Below, one piece after another: positions 17,340 through 25,449 of a stretch of 64,000 nt of DNA. The stretch lies in contig CAYWKD010000015.1 in NCBI GenBank assembly GCA_964458705.1, forward strand, positions 1 to 64,000. Direction: 5' to 3'. The DNA is from JAAUTG01 sp964458705 (GTDB lineage: Bacteria > Bacteroidota > Bacteroidia > Chitinophagales > Saprospiraceae). Numbering within the stretch: position 1 is the first letter of the stretch; each line of letters starts with the position of its first letter. The translations under genes were made by a program, and so were the position numbers. A model generated the notes under the pieces. It saw only the letters and a program-made list of their open reading frames with translations, was not told the DNA's origin and did no database searches.

Positions 17340-18107
17340 ATGAACACAACTAGAAATGAAACTGCCCTCATAACGGGTAGTGCCATCCGACTAGGAAAAC
17401 ATATTGCCCTAGCCTTAGCAGAACAAGGATATGACATTGCTATTCATTACAATTCCTCCACTAGTGCAGCACAAGAAACAGTAAAGCTGATTCAAAGCAA
17501 AGGTGCAAAGTGCGAGTTGTTCCAATATGATTTAACAGATGCAGAAAACATGAATGGCTTCATGGCTGATGTTAAAAATGCCTTTCCTAGCTTGTCAGTA
17601 CTCGTAAATAGCGCTTCTGGCTACACGCAGGCAACTATTGCAAATACAACACCTACTGTATTTGACACTCAATTTGCACTGAACCTGCGCGCTCCCTTCT
17701 TTTTGACACAAGCCTTTGCACAGCTAGTGGAAAAAGGTAATATCATTAATATTCTTGACAATAAAATAGGCTTTAATCAATATCAGTATGCTGCCTATCT
17801 TCTTGCTAAGAAAAGCTTAGTTGAACTCACAAAAATGGCAGCTGTCGAATTTGCTCCACGTATTCGAGTAAATGGTGTGGCACCAGGTGTCGTACTTCCT
17901 GCCTCCACTCGCAGTCAAGAATATATCGAATGGCGTTTGCAAAGCATCCCATTGCACATGCAGGGCAGTACTGAACATATTACGCAAGCCATTATTAGTT
18001 TATTGGATAATACCTTTATTACTGGACAATTCTTGACGGTGGACGGCGGCGAAAATATTGCTCAAATTGGCAGAAATGCTGGGGAGTTTGATCAAAAGAA
18101 AGTATGA
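17340..18107 (+). CDS. Pteridine reductase-like short-chain dehydrogenase (PTR1/FolM type)
   Basis: A 255-residue NADPH-dependent SDR. The cofactor motif at 12-19 is TGSAIRLG, matching the TGxxxRxG of pteridine reductases rather than TGxxxGxG of classical SDRs. The active site reads NIILD-type: Asp140 in ILDNKIG takes the place of the usual Ser, followed by Tyr153 and Lys157 (YLLAK), as in PTR1. Such enzymes reduce dihydropterins, and sometimes dihydrofolate, to tetrahydro forms. Placement directly after folK supports this. The exact substrate (biopterin, monapterin, folate) cannot be decided. The stop codon is followed at once by the next gene's ATG. Confidence 0.8.
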   Translation: MNTTRNETALITGSAIRLGKHIALALAEQGYDIAIHYNSSTSAAQETVKLIQSKGAKCELFQYDLTDAENMNGFMADVKNAFPSLSVLVNSASGYTQATIANTTPTVFDTQFALNLRAPFFLTQAFAQLVEKGNIINILDNKIGFNQYQYAAYLLAKKSLVELTKMAAVEFAPRIRVNGVAPGVVLPASTRSQEYIEWRLQSIPLHMQGSTEHITQAIISLLDNTFITGQFLTVDGGENIAQIGRNAGEFDQKKV

Positions 18108-18902
18108 ATGCAAACATTCAAAAATAAATGGATTTGGATTACAGGAGCATCTTCTGGTTTAGGAGAAGCACTAGCTTATGCGTTTGCTAATGAGGGTGCA
18201 AACTTGATTCTTTCTAGCCGAAAACAAGAAGAATTAGAGCGTGTAAAAAGTAACTGTAATGAACAAAGCCAAGTCATCATTCAAGTGTTGGATATGATGA
18301 AGCACGATCAGTTTCACTCAGTAACGAAGCAAGTGCTAGCGCAAACAGGAAGTATTGACCTACTCATCAATAATGCGGGCATCTCTCAGCGAGGACTGGT
18401 GAAGGATACACCACTAGAAGTTGACAAGCAGATCATGAATATTAACTACTTTGGCGCAATTGGTCTGACAAAAGCTGTTTTGCCAAGTATGTTAGAGCAG
18501 AAGTCAGGGCATATAATTGCAATGAGCAGTGTGGTGGGGTATGTGGGTACCCCCAACCGCTCTACTTATGCTGCTTCAAAACATGCGCTACATGGTTTCT
18601 ATGATTCCTTGCGAGCAGAAACGGTAGATCATGGTATAAAGATAAGCCTTATCTTACCTGGATACATTAGAACGAATATCTCTTTTAATGCTGTAACAGC
18701 AGACGGTAGCCCTCAAAATAAAATGGATGATAAGCAAGCTAATGGACTGCTGCCCGAAGTCTTTGCAAAAAAAGCATTGAGAGGAATCAAGCGTGGCAAG
18801 CATGAAATATTGATTGGCAGGACGGAACTGATGGGTATTTATTTGAAACGCTTTTTTCCTAAACTTCTAGCACGTATCATCAGCCGAATCAAAGTTACTT
18901 GA
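18108..18902 (+). CDS. Short-chain dehydrogenase/reductase (DHRS7-like)
   Basis: A 264-residue classical SDR. TGASSGLG near residue 14 binds NAD(P)H, NNAGIS is structural, and the catalytic set is MSSVVG with YAASK. The C-terminal IKRGKHEILIG and the basic/hydrophobic tail KRFFPKLLARIISRIK resemble membrane-associated DHRS7/YqjQ-type enzymes that act on lipids or retinoid-like substrates. The ATG follows the preceding SDR stop with no spacer, so the two are cotranscribed. Substrate unknown; a link to folate metabolism is not implied by its motifs. Confidence 0.85.
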   Translation: MQTFKNKWIWITGASSGLGEALAYAFANEGANLILSSRKQEELERVKSNCNEQSQVIIQVLDMMKHDQFHSVTKQVLAQTGSIDLLINNAGISQRGLVKDTPLEVDKQIMNINYFGAIGLTKAVLPSMLEQKSGHIIAMSSVVGYVGTPNRSTYAASKHALHGFYDSLRAETVDHGIKISLILPGYIRTNISFNAVTADGSPQNKMDDKQANGLLPEVFAKKALRGIKRGKHEILIGRTELMGIYLKRFFPKLLARIISRIKVT

Positions 18903-19039
18903 ATCAAGCTATTATCAATAGCAAATGCGCTCACCAAGTCTTTACTAACTGTGGTATCAATGAATTCTGAATTCCTTTACAGTAGCCAAAGAGGGAATAT
19001 TCTCTTCAACAAAAAATTGCTTTTTTGCTACTTTTGCGA

Positions 19040-20197
19040 ATGGAATTGAACTCATCCAAACTATACACATCGACTTTCTTAGTACTTTGTTCCAGCTATG
19101 CACTTTTCGCTGCAAGTTTCAATATGATTATACCAGAGTTACCAGCCTATCTGAGCAATCTCGGCGGTGAAGATTATAAAGGTCTTATCATTGCTTTATT
19201 TACATTAACGGCTGGGATTTCCAGACCTTTTAGCGGAAAACTGGCGGACACAATCGGAAGAAAACCTGTAATGTACTTTGGGGTTGCAGTATGTGTGGTT
19301 TGTAGTTTGTTTTATCCTTTATTGACAAGTGTTTCAGGCTTTTTACTGCTTAGGCTAATACATGGATTTTCAACTGGTTTCAGCCCAACGGCGACTTCTG
19401 CTTATGTGGCAGATATAGTTCCTATACATCGAAGAGGAGAAGCGATGGGCATATTGGGAGTCAGTATGAATTTTGGGGCATCCATAGCACCTCCAATTGG
19501 ATCATTTTTAGTGAATCTACAATCCATCAACCTCATGTTTTATATCTCCTCCATACTTGCATTAATTTCCATGATCATTTTAATTCGGCTTCAAGAAACA
19601 TTAGCACCGAAACGTGCTTTTCATCCCAGTATTTTGCGATTACAAAAAGATGAAATCGTCGAGCCACGAGCATTTTTGCCTGCTCTACTTTGCATAGTTG
19701 TTTACATAGGATTTGGCGTCATTGTAACTATTGTACCAGATCAAACAGTTTATTTAGGCATGAGTAATAAAGGGCTATTTTTTACTAGTTTTACGCTAAT
19801 GTCGGTGCTTTCAAGGCTTATTGCTGGAAGACTATCGGATGTATATGGTCGAATTCCAATTACTCGTATTGCTATTATTTTGCTCTGTTTTTCCTATCTA
19901 TTTATGGGTTTGTCCAATAGTCCGACATGGCTATTGATCGCTTCTGGTGCAGTTGGATTCTCAATGGGTATTGCTGGCCCTGCTGTTTTTGCTTGGGCAA
20001 TTGATCGAAGTGAAGATAAACGACGTGGAAGAGCTTTGGCTACCGTATTTATTGGCTTGGAAATTGCTATTGGTTTTGGAGCATTGTTTGGAGCATTCAT
20101 GTATGACAATAACCCTCAAAATTTTGCCCACACTTTCTTTTGGGTCGCAGCAATTACAACTGCTGGTATTTTTATACTTCAAGGCAAAAGAGAGTAA
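19040..20197 (+). CDS. Major facilitator superfamily transporter
   Basis: About 385 residues from ATG 19040 (MELNSSKLY), with twelve hydrophobic segments. Loop 2-3 has the MFS signature GKLADTIGRKPVM, and its repeat in the second half reads GRLSDVYGRIPI. HRRGEAMGILG and DRSEDKRRGRALAT are further conserved loops. It resembles drug-efflux and sugar-exporter families of the YfcJ/AraJ kind; substrate is unknown. A TACTTTTG box sits at 19029-19036, too close to the ATG to be its promoter unless the true start lies downstream. Confidence 0.87.
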   Translation: MELNSSKLYTSTFLVLCSSYALFAASFNMIIPELPAYLSNLGGEDYKGLIIALFTLTAGISRPFSGKLADTIGRKPVMYFGVAVCVVCSLFYPLLTSVSGFLLLRLIHGFSTGFSPTATSAYVADIVPIHRRGEAMGILGVSMNFGASIAPPIGSFLVNLQSINLMFYISSILALISMIILIRLQETLAPKRAFHPSILRLQKDEIVEPRAFLPALLCIVVYIGFGVIVTIVPDQTVYLGMSNKGLFFTSFTLMSVLSRLIAGRLSDVYGRIPITRIAIILLCFSYLFMGLSNSPTWLLIASGAVGFSMGIAGPAVFAWAIDRSEDKRRGRALATVFIGLEIAIGFGALFGAFMYDNNPQNFAHTFFWVAAITTAGIFILQGKRE

Positions 20198-20298
20198 CAA
20201 TTTCAATAATATCTTTCAATTGATACAGTACGATCCAATGATTTGAACCCAATCAATCAAAAATGGTTAAAAGCATGAATATAAAATAACTACTATAC

Positions 20299-21399
20299 AT
20301 GTCAAATCATCAATTTTATAAATTAAAAGTAAAATCAATCACTCCTCAAACTGCTGAAGCTGCAACGGTTGCATTTGAGGTATCTAATGAGTTGCGCCAG
20401 ACCTTTAGCTATCAGCAAGGTCAATATTTGACCTTAAAATTTGATATTAATAATAAGGAAGAGCGCAGAGCTTACTCTATGAGCAGTAGCCCTTTAGAGC
20501 AAGAAATTGCTGTAACCGTCAAGAAAGTAAAGGGAGGTGTCGTATCCAATTATATGAATGAAATGCTCAAAGCAGGCATGGAGGTAGAAGTAATGCCACC
20601 ACAAGGAAACTTTTTTACAGCATTAAATCCCGAAGTATCAAAAACTTATTATTTATTTGGCGCAGGAAGTGGAATCACGCCATTGATGTCTATTCTAAAA
20701 ACAATACTTGAGCAAGAGCCTAAAAGTAGTATTTATCTACTTTATGGTAATCGAGATGAAGATAACATTATTTTCAAAGAAGAGCTAAATGCTCTTGAAA
20801 AGCGATATGTTGGTCAATTCAAGGTCGTCCATACTTTGAGCCAGCCAAAACGAGAAAAAGCAAAAGGACTAGGCAGCTTATTTTCAAAAGGAAAAATCAG
20901 TTGGGAAGGGAAAGTAGGACGTATTAGTGCCAATATGATAAATGACTTTTTGAAAGAGTACCCAGCAAATAGTGAACAAGTTGAATATTTCATCTGCGGA
21001 CCTGGAGACATGATCGCTAAAGTTGAAAGAACGCTAATCAATCGCAATATTCCTTCAGATAATATCCATGTTGAACATTTTACCTCTACCTTAGCGGAGG
21101 AAGACAAAGTAGCAGGAGCAGATGGAGCATCTGTAACCGCCCATTTGAACGGTAGCACGATAGTCGTAACTGTTCCGAGCAAAAAAACAATATTGGAGAC
21201 CTTGATTAGTGAAGGCTACGATCCGCCCTATTCCTGCACTTCGGGTGCTTGCTCTACTTGTCTAGCGAAAGTAATCAAAGGAGAAGTAAAAATGGACGTT
21301 CACTATGCACTTGATGATGATGAAGTTGCAGAGGGTTTCATTCTGACCTGCCAGTCGCACCCTGCTTCGAGTGAAGTAGAAATTACTTATGAAGTGTGA
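20299..21399 (+). CDS. PaaE-like FAD/2Fe-2S oxidoreductase
   Basis: A 366-residue electron-transfer protein passing electrons from NAD(P)H to a partner. Domains in order: an FAD-binding barrel with RAYSMSSS at 57-64, a nucleotide-binding domain with GAGSGITPLM at 121-130 and FICGPGDM, and a C-terminal plant-type ferredoxin domain with Cys313, Cys318, Cys321 and Cys351. This order is that of PaaE, the reductase of phenylacetyl-CoA epoxidase, and of related hydroxylase reductases. No paaABCD or hydroxylase gene is adjacent, so the partner is unknown. Confidence 0.87.
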   Translation: MSNHQFYKLKVKSITPQTAEAATVAFEVSNELRQTFSYQQGQYLTLKFDINNKEERRAYSMSSSPLEQEIAVTVKKVKGGVVSNYMNEMLKAGMEVEVMPPQGNFFTALNPEVSKTYYLFGAGSGITPLMSILKTILEQEPKSSIYLLYGNRDEDNIIFKEELNALEKRYVGQFKVVHTLSQPKREKAKGLGSLFSKGKISWEGKVGRISANMINDFLKEYPANSEQVEYFICGPGDMIAKVERTLINRNIPSDNIHVEHFTSTLAEEDKVAGADGASVTAHLNGSTIVVTVPSKKTILETLISEGYDPPYSCTSGACSTCLAKVIKGEVKMDVHYALDDDEVAEGFILTCQSHPASSEVEITYEV

Positions 21400-21448
21400 T
21401 CGGCAGATCAAGTATTTATTTGCAACCAAGACTTTACAAAGCAGAAAA

Positions 21449-22390
21449 ATGAGTTTGACAAGACGAAAATTACTCGCCAACTTAACCGCACTAGGGGGAG
21501 CAGTTGTACTTCCTAATGCGGCATTTAGTCAGCCGCAAACTACAATTAAACGGCACAATTTTAAATTCTGCCTGAACACGAGTACCATTATGGGGCAAAA
21601 TTTAGGTATCGTGAAAGAAATTGAGACGGCAGCAACAGCAGGCTTTGATGGCATCGAAATTTGGATTAATACACTCGAAAAATATCTCCAAGAAGGTAAT
21701 AATCTTTCTGATCTAAAAAAGCGACTGGATGATCTAGGCTTGAAAGTAGAAAATGCTATTGGTTTTGCTGCTTGGATTGTGGACAATAACGACAGGCGTT
21801 CTGCTGCGCTAGAACAAGCTAAGCGAGAAATGGATATGTTGGCTCAAATTGGATGCCATCGCATAGCTGCGCCACCTGCTGGAGCGACTGATAAAGCAGG
21901 TTTAGATTTGATAAGTGCTGGTGAGCGTTTTCGGGCTTTAGTAGAATTAGGAGAAGCAATGGAGGTCCTTCCACAATTAGAAGTATGGGGTTTTTCAAAG
22001 AACTTAAGTAAATTAAGTGAAGTGCTTTTTGTAGCTGCTGAATGTGGTCATCCTAAAACACGCATCCTACCTGACGCTTATCATTTATTCAAGGGTGGGT
22101 CTGATTTTGACGGTTTAAAATTGATGAGCAAAGAGTCAGTCGAGATTTTTCATATCAATGATTATCCTGATAATGTTAGCAGAAAAAATATCGGCGATCA
22201 AGATCGAGTGTATCCTGGAGAAGGCGTTGCTCCATTATCGGGTATGTTAAGTGATCTGCATTCCCAAGAGGAATCAACCATCCTGTCGTTAGAGTTATTC
22301 AACAGAGATTATTGGAAGCAAGACGCATTAGAGGTGGCAAAAACTGGGCTGAGGAAAATGAAAGAAACTGTTGAAAAGGCATTGTCGTAA
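21449..22390 (+). CDS. Tat-exported TIM-barrel sugar isomerase/epimerase-like protein
   Basis: I start at ATG 21449 (MSLTRRKLL) because it begins a twin-arginine signal (TRRKLLANLTALGGAVVLPNAAFS); an ATG at 21389 overlaps the upstream gene. The ~290-residue mature part is an AP-endonuclease-2/xylose isomerase-like TIM barrel: TAGFDGIEIWINTLEKY, MLAQIGCHRIAAPP, PDAYHLFKGG, EIFHINDYP and PGEGVAPL, with acidic and His residues expected to bind a divalent metal. Related to hydroxypyruvate isomerase, IolE and IolI families. The substrate is probably a sugar or inositol derivative, acted on in the periplasm (inference). Confidence 0.8.
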   Translation: MSLTRRKLLANLTALGGAVVLPNAAFSQPQTTIKRHNFKFCLNTSTIMGQNLGIVKEIETAATAGFDGIEIWINTLEKYLQEGNNLSDLKKRLDDLGLKVENAIGFAAWIVDNNDRRSAALEQAKREMDMLAQIGCHRIAAPPAGATDKAGLDLISAGERFRALVELGEAMEVLPQLEVWGFSKNLSKLSEVLFVAAECGHPKTRILPDAYHLFKGGSDFDGLKLMSKESVEIFHINDYPDNVSRKNIGDQDRVYPGEGVAPLSGMLSDLHSQEESTILSLELFNRDYWKQDALEVAKTGLRKMKETVEKALS

Positions 22391-22484
22391 GTTCCTACTC
22401 ACTACAAGTAAAAATTGATTTGCTACCTTTTAGGTAAATATTTAGGATAACTATCAACAAAGGTAGAAGTAAGATTTTAAGGGA

Positions 22485-22518
22485 AGATTTCCGAAGGTTT
22501 GGAAACCTTCGGAAATCT
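22485..22518. terminator. Perfect 16-bp palindromic hairpin between convergent genes
   Basis: AGATTTCCGAAGGTTT pairs perfectly with AAACCTTCGGAAATCT around a two-base centre. It lies between the stop codons of the isomerase-like gene and the aldolase gene. It could act as a bidirectional terminator, or be a copy of a REP-like palindromic element; the window contains no second copy that I noticed. Confidence 0.6.
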
Positions 22519-22546
22519 AATAATCTTGAACTTAGCTATCAAATCC

Positions 22547-23203
22547 TTAGCTGTTTCCCTTAGCATAATCAGCTAAGAACTTTTCTAGCCCAATGTCGGT
22601 CAATGGATGTTTTAACAAGCCAAGAATAGGAGCTAGTGGGCTTGTGATGATATCTGCACCAGACTTAGCTGCATCAACAATATGCTTTGAGTTGCGAATG
22701 GAAGCAGCTAATATTTCTGTATCATATCCTTGGATAGCATAGATTTCAGCAATATCGGAGATCAAGCCCATTCCATCCCAATTGATATCGTCAATGCGTC
22801 CAATAAATGGAGAAAGGTAAGTTGCACCTGCTTTTGCAGCTAAAATTGCCTGTCCAGCAGAAAATACTAAGGTGCAATTAGTGCGAATACCAATCGCTGT
22901 AAAGTAACTAATTGCTTTTACACCTTCTTTAATCATTGGTACTTTTACAACGATATTGGGTGCAATTTCAGCTAGGCGTTTTCCTTCTTCCACAATGCCA
23001 TTAAAATCTGTGCTAATCACTTCAGCACTCACATCGCCATCCACAACGTCGCAAATAGCTTTGTAATGGTTCAAGATATTGTCTTGCCCAGTAATACCTT
23101 CTTTTGCCATTAAAGATGGATTAGTCGTAACACCATCTAAAATTCCTAAGTCTTTTGCCTCTTTTATTTGGTCAAGGCTAGCAGTATCAATAAAAAACTT
23201 CAT
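22547..23203 (-). CDS. Fructose-6-phosphate aldolase / transaldolase (TalC/FSA type)
   Basis: A 218-residue cytoplasmic class I aldolase-fold enzyme. MKFFIDTASLDQIKEA and LDGVTTNPSLMAKEG form the N-terminal signature; Lys87 in VVKVPM is the Schiff-base lysine; GIRTNCTLVFSAGQA, YLSPFIGRIDD and ILAASIRN are conserved. This short form includes both true transaldolases of the pentose phosphate pathway and fructose-6-phosphate aldolases; sequence alone does not separate them with confidence, though transaldolase is the commoner activity. Single gene, convergent with the isomerase-like gene. Confidence 0.92.
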   Translation of the reverse strand: MKFFIDTASLDQIKEAKDLGILDGVTTNPSLMAKEGITGQDNILNHYKAICDVVDGDVSAEVISTDFNGIVEEGKRLAEIAPNIVVKVPMIKEGVKAISYFTAIGIRTNCTLVFSAGQAILAAKAGATYLSPFIGRIDDINWDGMGLISDIAEIYAIQGYDTEILAASIRNSKHIVDAAKSGADIITSPLAPILGLLKHPLTDIGLEKFLADYAKGNS

Positions 23204-23338
23204 AATGATTAAGCAGTTTTGATTGTTATGTTAATGAATATTCCACAAAATAGCTTATTTTATGCTATAAGAAAAAATGGAATGCAGTTTCAGTCTCTTA
23301 AAAGACTCTTTTAAAAATGCTTACTAAACATTAACTAC

Positions 23339-24004
23339 ATGAAAAATTATCTTATTTTACTTTTAATTATGCTAACCAGTGTTTTAATAAATGCACAAAA
23401 CTTACCTCTACTGTACGAAAATGACTTTGAGGACAATACCACCATAAATGACTTTGAATTTACGGATTTGTCAGCTTGGCGCATCAATAATCAATCGCTA
23501 GAACTTTTTGGTAAAAGTAACTATCAACCTGATGTTCGTTCTCCTCAAAACATAGCTGTCCTCAAGAATTATATGGTTGGCGACTTTATATTGGAAGTAG
23601 ATTTGAAGCAGACTGGACGTGAATATGGGCATAGAGATTTATGCTTATTTTTCAATTTTAAAGATGCTTCCAATTTCTACTACATTCATATTGCTAGTGT
23701 TGCTGACCCTAATGCTCACAATATTTTTTTGGTGAATGATGAGCCTAGAAAAAACATCGCAGAAAAAACAACCAATGGCGTAAACTGGGGCAATACTTGG
23801 CATAAGGTCAAGATTGTTCGCTCCATAGAAAAAGGACATATTCAAGTCTATTTTGATGATATGGATGTTCCTATTATGGAAAGTTACGACCGGCATCACC
23901 TGTCAGGGTACATTGGCTTTGGCTCTTTCGATGATACAGGAATAATTGACAACATTAAACTTTACGGCCAACGCATAATTCCTAAAATGAATTTTTTTCG
24001 ATAA
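23339..24004 (+). CDS. Exported concanavalin-like (LamG/DUF1080-like) protein
   Basis: A 221-residue protein with signal peptide ending LINAQ. The mature part has a beta-sandwich pattern: YENDFEDNT, WRINNQSLELFG, FILEVDLKQTG, CLFFNFKDASNFYYIHIA, WHKVKIVRSIEKGHIQVYFDD, HHLSGYIGFGSFDDTGIIDNIKLYG. This is the layout of LamG and DUF1080 (3-keto-disaccharide hydrolase-like) domains, which bind or cut glycans. I see no clear catalytic residues, so a carbohydrate-binding role is as likely as hydrolysis. It stands alone. Confidence 0.7.
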   Translation: MKNYLILLLIMLTSVLINAQNLPLLYENDFEDNTTINDFEFTDLSAWRINNQSLELFGKSNYQPDVRSPQNIAVLKNYMVGDFILEVDLKQTGREYGHRDLCLFFNFKDASNFYYIHIASVADPNAHNIFLVNDEPRKNIAEKTTNGVNWGNTWHKVKIVRSIEKGHIQVYFDDMDVPIMESYDRHHLSGYIGFGSFDDTGIIDNIKLYGQRIIPKMNFFR

Positions 24005-24160
24005 AAAATCCGCAAGTGCGTAACTAGATTTAAGACCAACTCAATTTGCTAGAAGATAGGTTTTATAGCCAACTATTCATTGAATGTAAATGTTTATCAA
24101 ATATAAAATGTAATTAAACCAACTTACCGAGTAATTAGTTAACATATACAAATACAATTC

Positions 24161-24667
24161 ATGAATCAAATAACAAAAGTACAAACCCCTAGTAAGGTCA
24201 ACATAGGTATCAACGAGCAAAATCGTTCAAGCGTAGCTGAAATATTAGCTCAAATACTAGCAGATGAACATATCCTGTACATCAAATTGCGAAACTATCA
24301 CTGGAATGTCGAAGGAATGTTTTTTCAGAGTTTACATGGTTTCTTCGAAGAGCAGTACAATGAACTCGCAGAATCAATTGATAACATCGCAGAGCGTATC
24401 AGATCATTAGGCTTCTTTGCTCCAGGTTCAATGGGAGACTTTAAGGATTTAGCAAGATTAAGCGAGACAGGTAATCTGAATGGCAAGGATGTACAAATGC
24501 TTAGAAACATCTTGGCTGATCATGAGATGATGATTCAAATTCTTAGAGGTAACGTTGAGGACACAATGGAAAAATATAATGATGCTGGAACAAGCGATTT
24601 CTTGACGGCTTTGATGGAACAGCATGAGAAAATGGCTTGGATGGTCAGAGCACACTTGAACGCATAG
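24161..24667 (+). CDS. dps: Dps-family DNA-binding ferritin-like protein
   Basis: Stores iron and protects DNA in stress; assembles as a dodecamer. Residues ~24-168 are the four-helix bundle. The intersubunit ferroxidase ligands are visible: YHWNV (His), SLHGFFEEQYNELAESID (His, Glu, Asp), then AERIRSLG and NILADHEMMIQ. The N-terminus (MNQITKVQTPSKVN) is short with two lysines that might touch DNA. 168 residues, normal length. A strong intrinsic terminator follows. Confidence 0.92.
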   Translation: MNQITKVQTPSKVNIGINEQNRSSVAEILAQILADEHILYIKLRNYHWNVEGMFFQSLHGFFEEQYNELAESIDNIAERIRSLGFFAPGSMGDFKDLARLSETGNLNGKDVQMLRNILADHEMMIQILRGNVEDTMEKYNDAGTSDFLTALMEQHEKMAWMVRAHLNA

Positions 24668-24690
24668 TCGCTATCTATCATAGCAAAGTA

Positions 24691-24728
24691 AAAAAGCCTG
24701 ATCTAGCAGTTAGATCAGGCTTTTTTTT
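24691..24728 (+). terminator. Intrinsic terminator after dps
   Basis: A 15-bp perfect stem (AAAAAGCCTGATCTA / TAGATCAGGCTTTTT, loop GCAGT) followed by eight T in total. A textbook rho-independent terminator. Confidence 0.93.
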
Positions 24729-24781
24729 ACAATTTTTAAAATTTTTTATTTAGACCAAATACAAATAAATGTTTAAAGTGT

Positions 24782-24789
24782 TATATTTG
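24782..24789 (+). promoter_or_regulatory. Candidate -7 promoter element for the Cys-rich gene pair
   Basis: TATATTTG matches TAnnTTTG 29 bases before the ATG at 24819, and lies after the dps terminator, so the following two genes are probably a separate transcript with a short leader. No clear TTTG -33 element is seen. Confidence 0.5.
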
Positions 24790-24818
24790 CATATAGAGCA
24801 AAAAAAGATGATTCAAGC

Positions 24819-25166
24819 ATGAGTAAATCAAATGTAGCTGGACAATTAGCAACTCAAGTTTTTATAGATGAGATATTTCAAGAATGCTACGCTTCGGAAG
24901 CGTTGAATATGCTAAATGATGCAGAAGCTAAAATTAAATCTGAACAAGTGATAGCTTACGTTGATCAAAAGGGAGATGAATGGGACGCTACTGTACTGAT
25001 GTGTGAAAAAGGGCAGCAATGCCAGTTTTGGAAGAAATGTATGGCAAAAAGATGCCATTCTGAAATTGAAGCGAAGATCGTTTTGGAATACGGTAAAAGT
25101 GTTGCTCAGATCAATCAGTCAGAACTTGGTGTACTTATTTCGCTAGATAATTTCAATCTAAACTAA
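24819..25166 (+). CDS. Unknown 115-residue protein with a Cys cluster
   Basis: I do not recognise this protein. It has no signal peptide or membrane segment. The N-terminal half is helical and acidic (QVFIDEIFQECYASEALNMLNDAEAKIK). The middle carries MCEKGQQCQFWKKCMAKRCHSE, four cysteines in 18 residues plus a His, spaced C-x5-C-x5-C-x4-C, which could hold a metal ion. The C-terminus is a plain mixed alpha/beta segment. It has its own likely promoter after the dps terminator and is followed 5 bases later by a second Cys-rich small gene, so the two probably act together. Confidence 0.6.
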   Translation: MSKSNVAGQLATQVFIDEIFQECYASEALNMLNDAEAKIKSEQVIAYVDQKGDEWDATVLMCEKGQQCQFWKKCMAKRCHSEIEAKIVLEYGKSVAQINQSELGVLISLDNFNLN

Positions 25167-25171
25167 AATAT

Positions 25172-25354
25172 ATGCTGGAAAAAAGCACCTTTCATTTGTC
25201 TGCTTCTGAGCCTCACTCTATGAGCATGAGCAAAAAAAAGACCAAGAAAAAATGTTGTGAAAAATACAGGCGTAAAGGTAAGCAATGCAAAAATTGCCCC
25301 AGAAAGCTCAAAGCATGTGCATTTTCAAACGATATTTTTTCAAAATACGAATAA
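25172..25354 (+). CDS. Unknown small Lys/Cys-rich protein
   Basis: A 60-residue frame from ATG 25172; ATG codons at 25220 and 25226 would give a 42-44-residue protein and are also plausible. The core is strongly basic and Cys-rich: KKTKKKCCEKYRRKGKQCKNCPRKLKAC, five cysteines in a zinc-knuckle-like pattern (CC-x10-C-x2-C-x6-C). The high Lys/Arg content suggests nucleic-acid or ribosome contact, or metal handling (inference). It starts 5 bases after the preceding Cys-rich gene and is probably cotranscribed with it. Confidence 0.6.
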   Translation: MLEKSTFHLSASEPHSMSMSKKKTKKKCCEKYRRKGKQCKNCPRKLKACAFSNDIFSKYE

Positions 25355-25449
25355 GTTTTTTTTGCCTTAACCCGTATTAACCCGCAGAAAAATTGAATGA
25401 TCTAACATCTAATTATTCCGATCCAATAAGTTAATACTCAGCGTACGGC

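Noticed and set aside
19029..19036. TACTTTTG as promoter of the MFS gene
   Set aside because: It sits three bases before the ATG, so it cannot promote a transcript that includes that start, and no -33 element is at the right distance.
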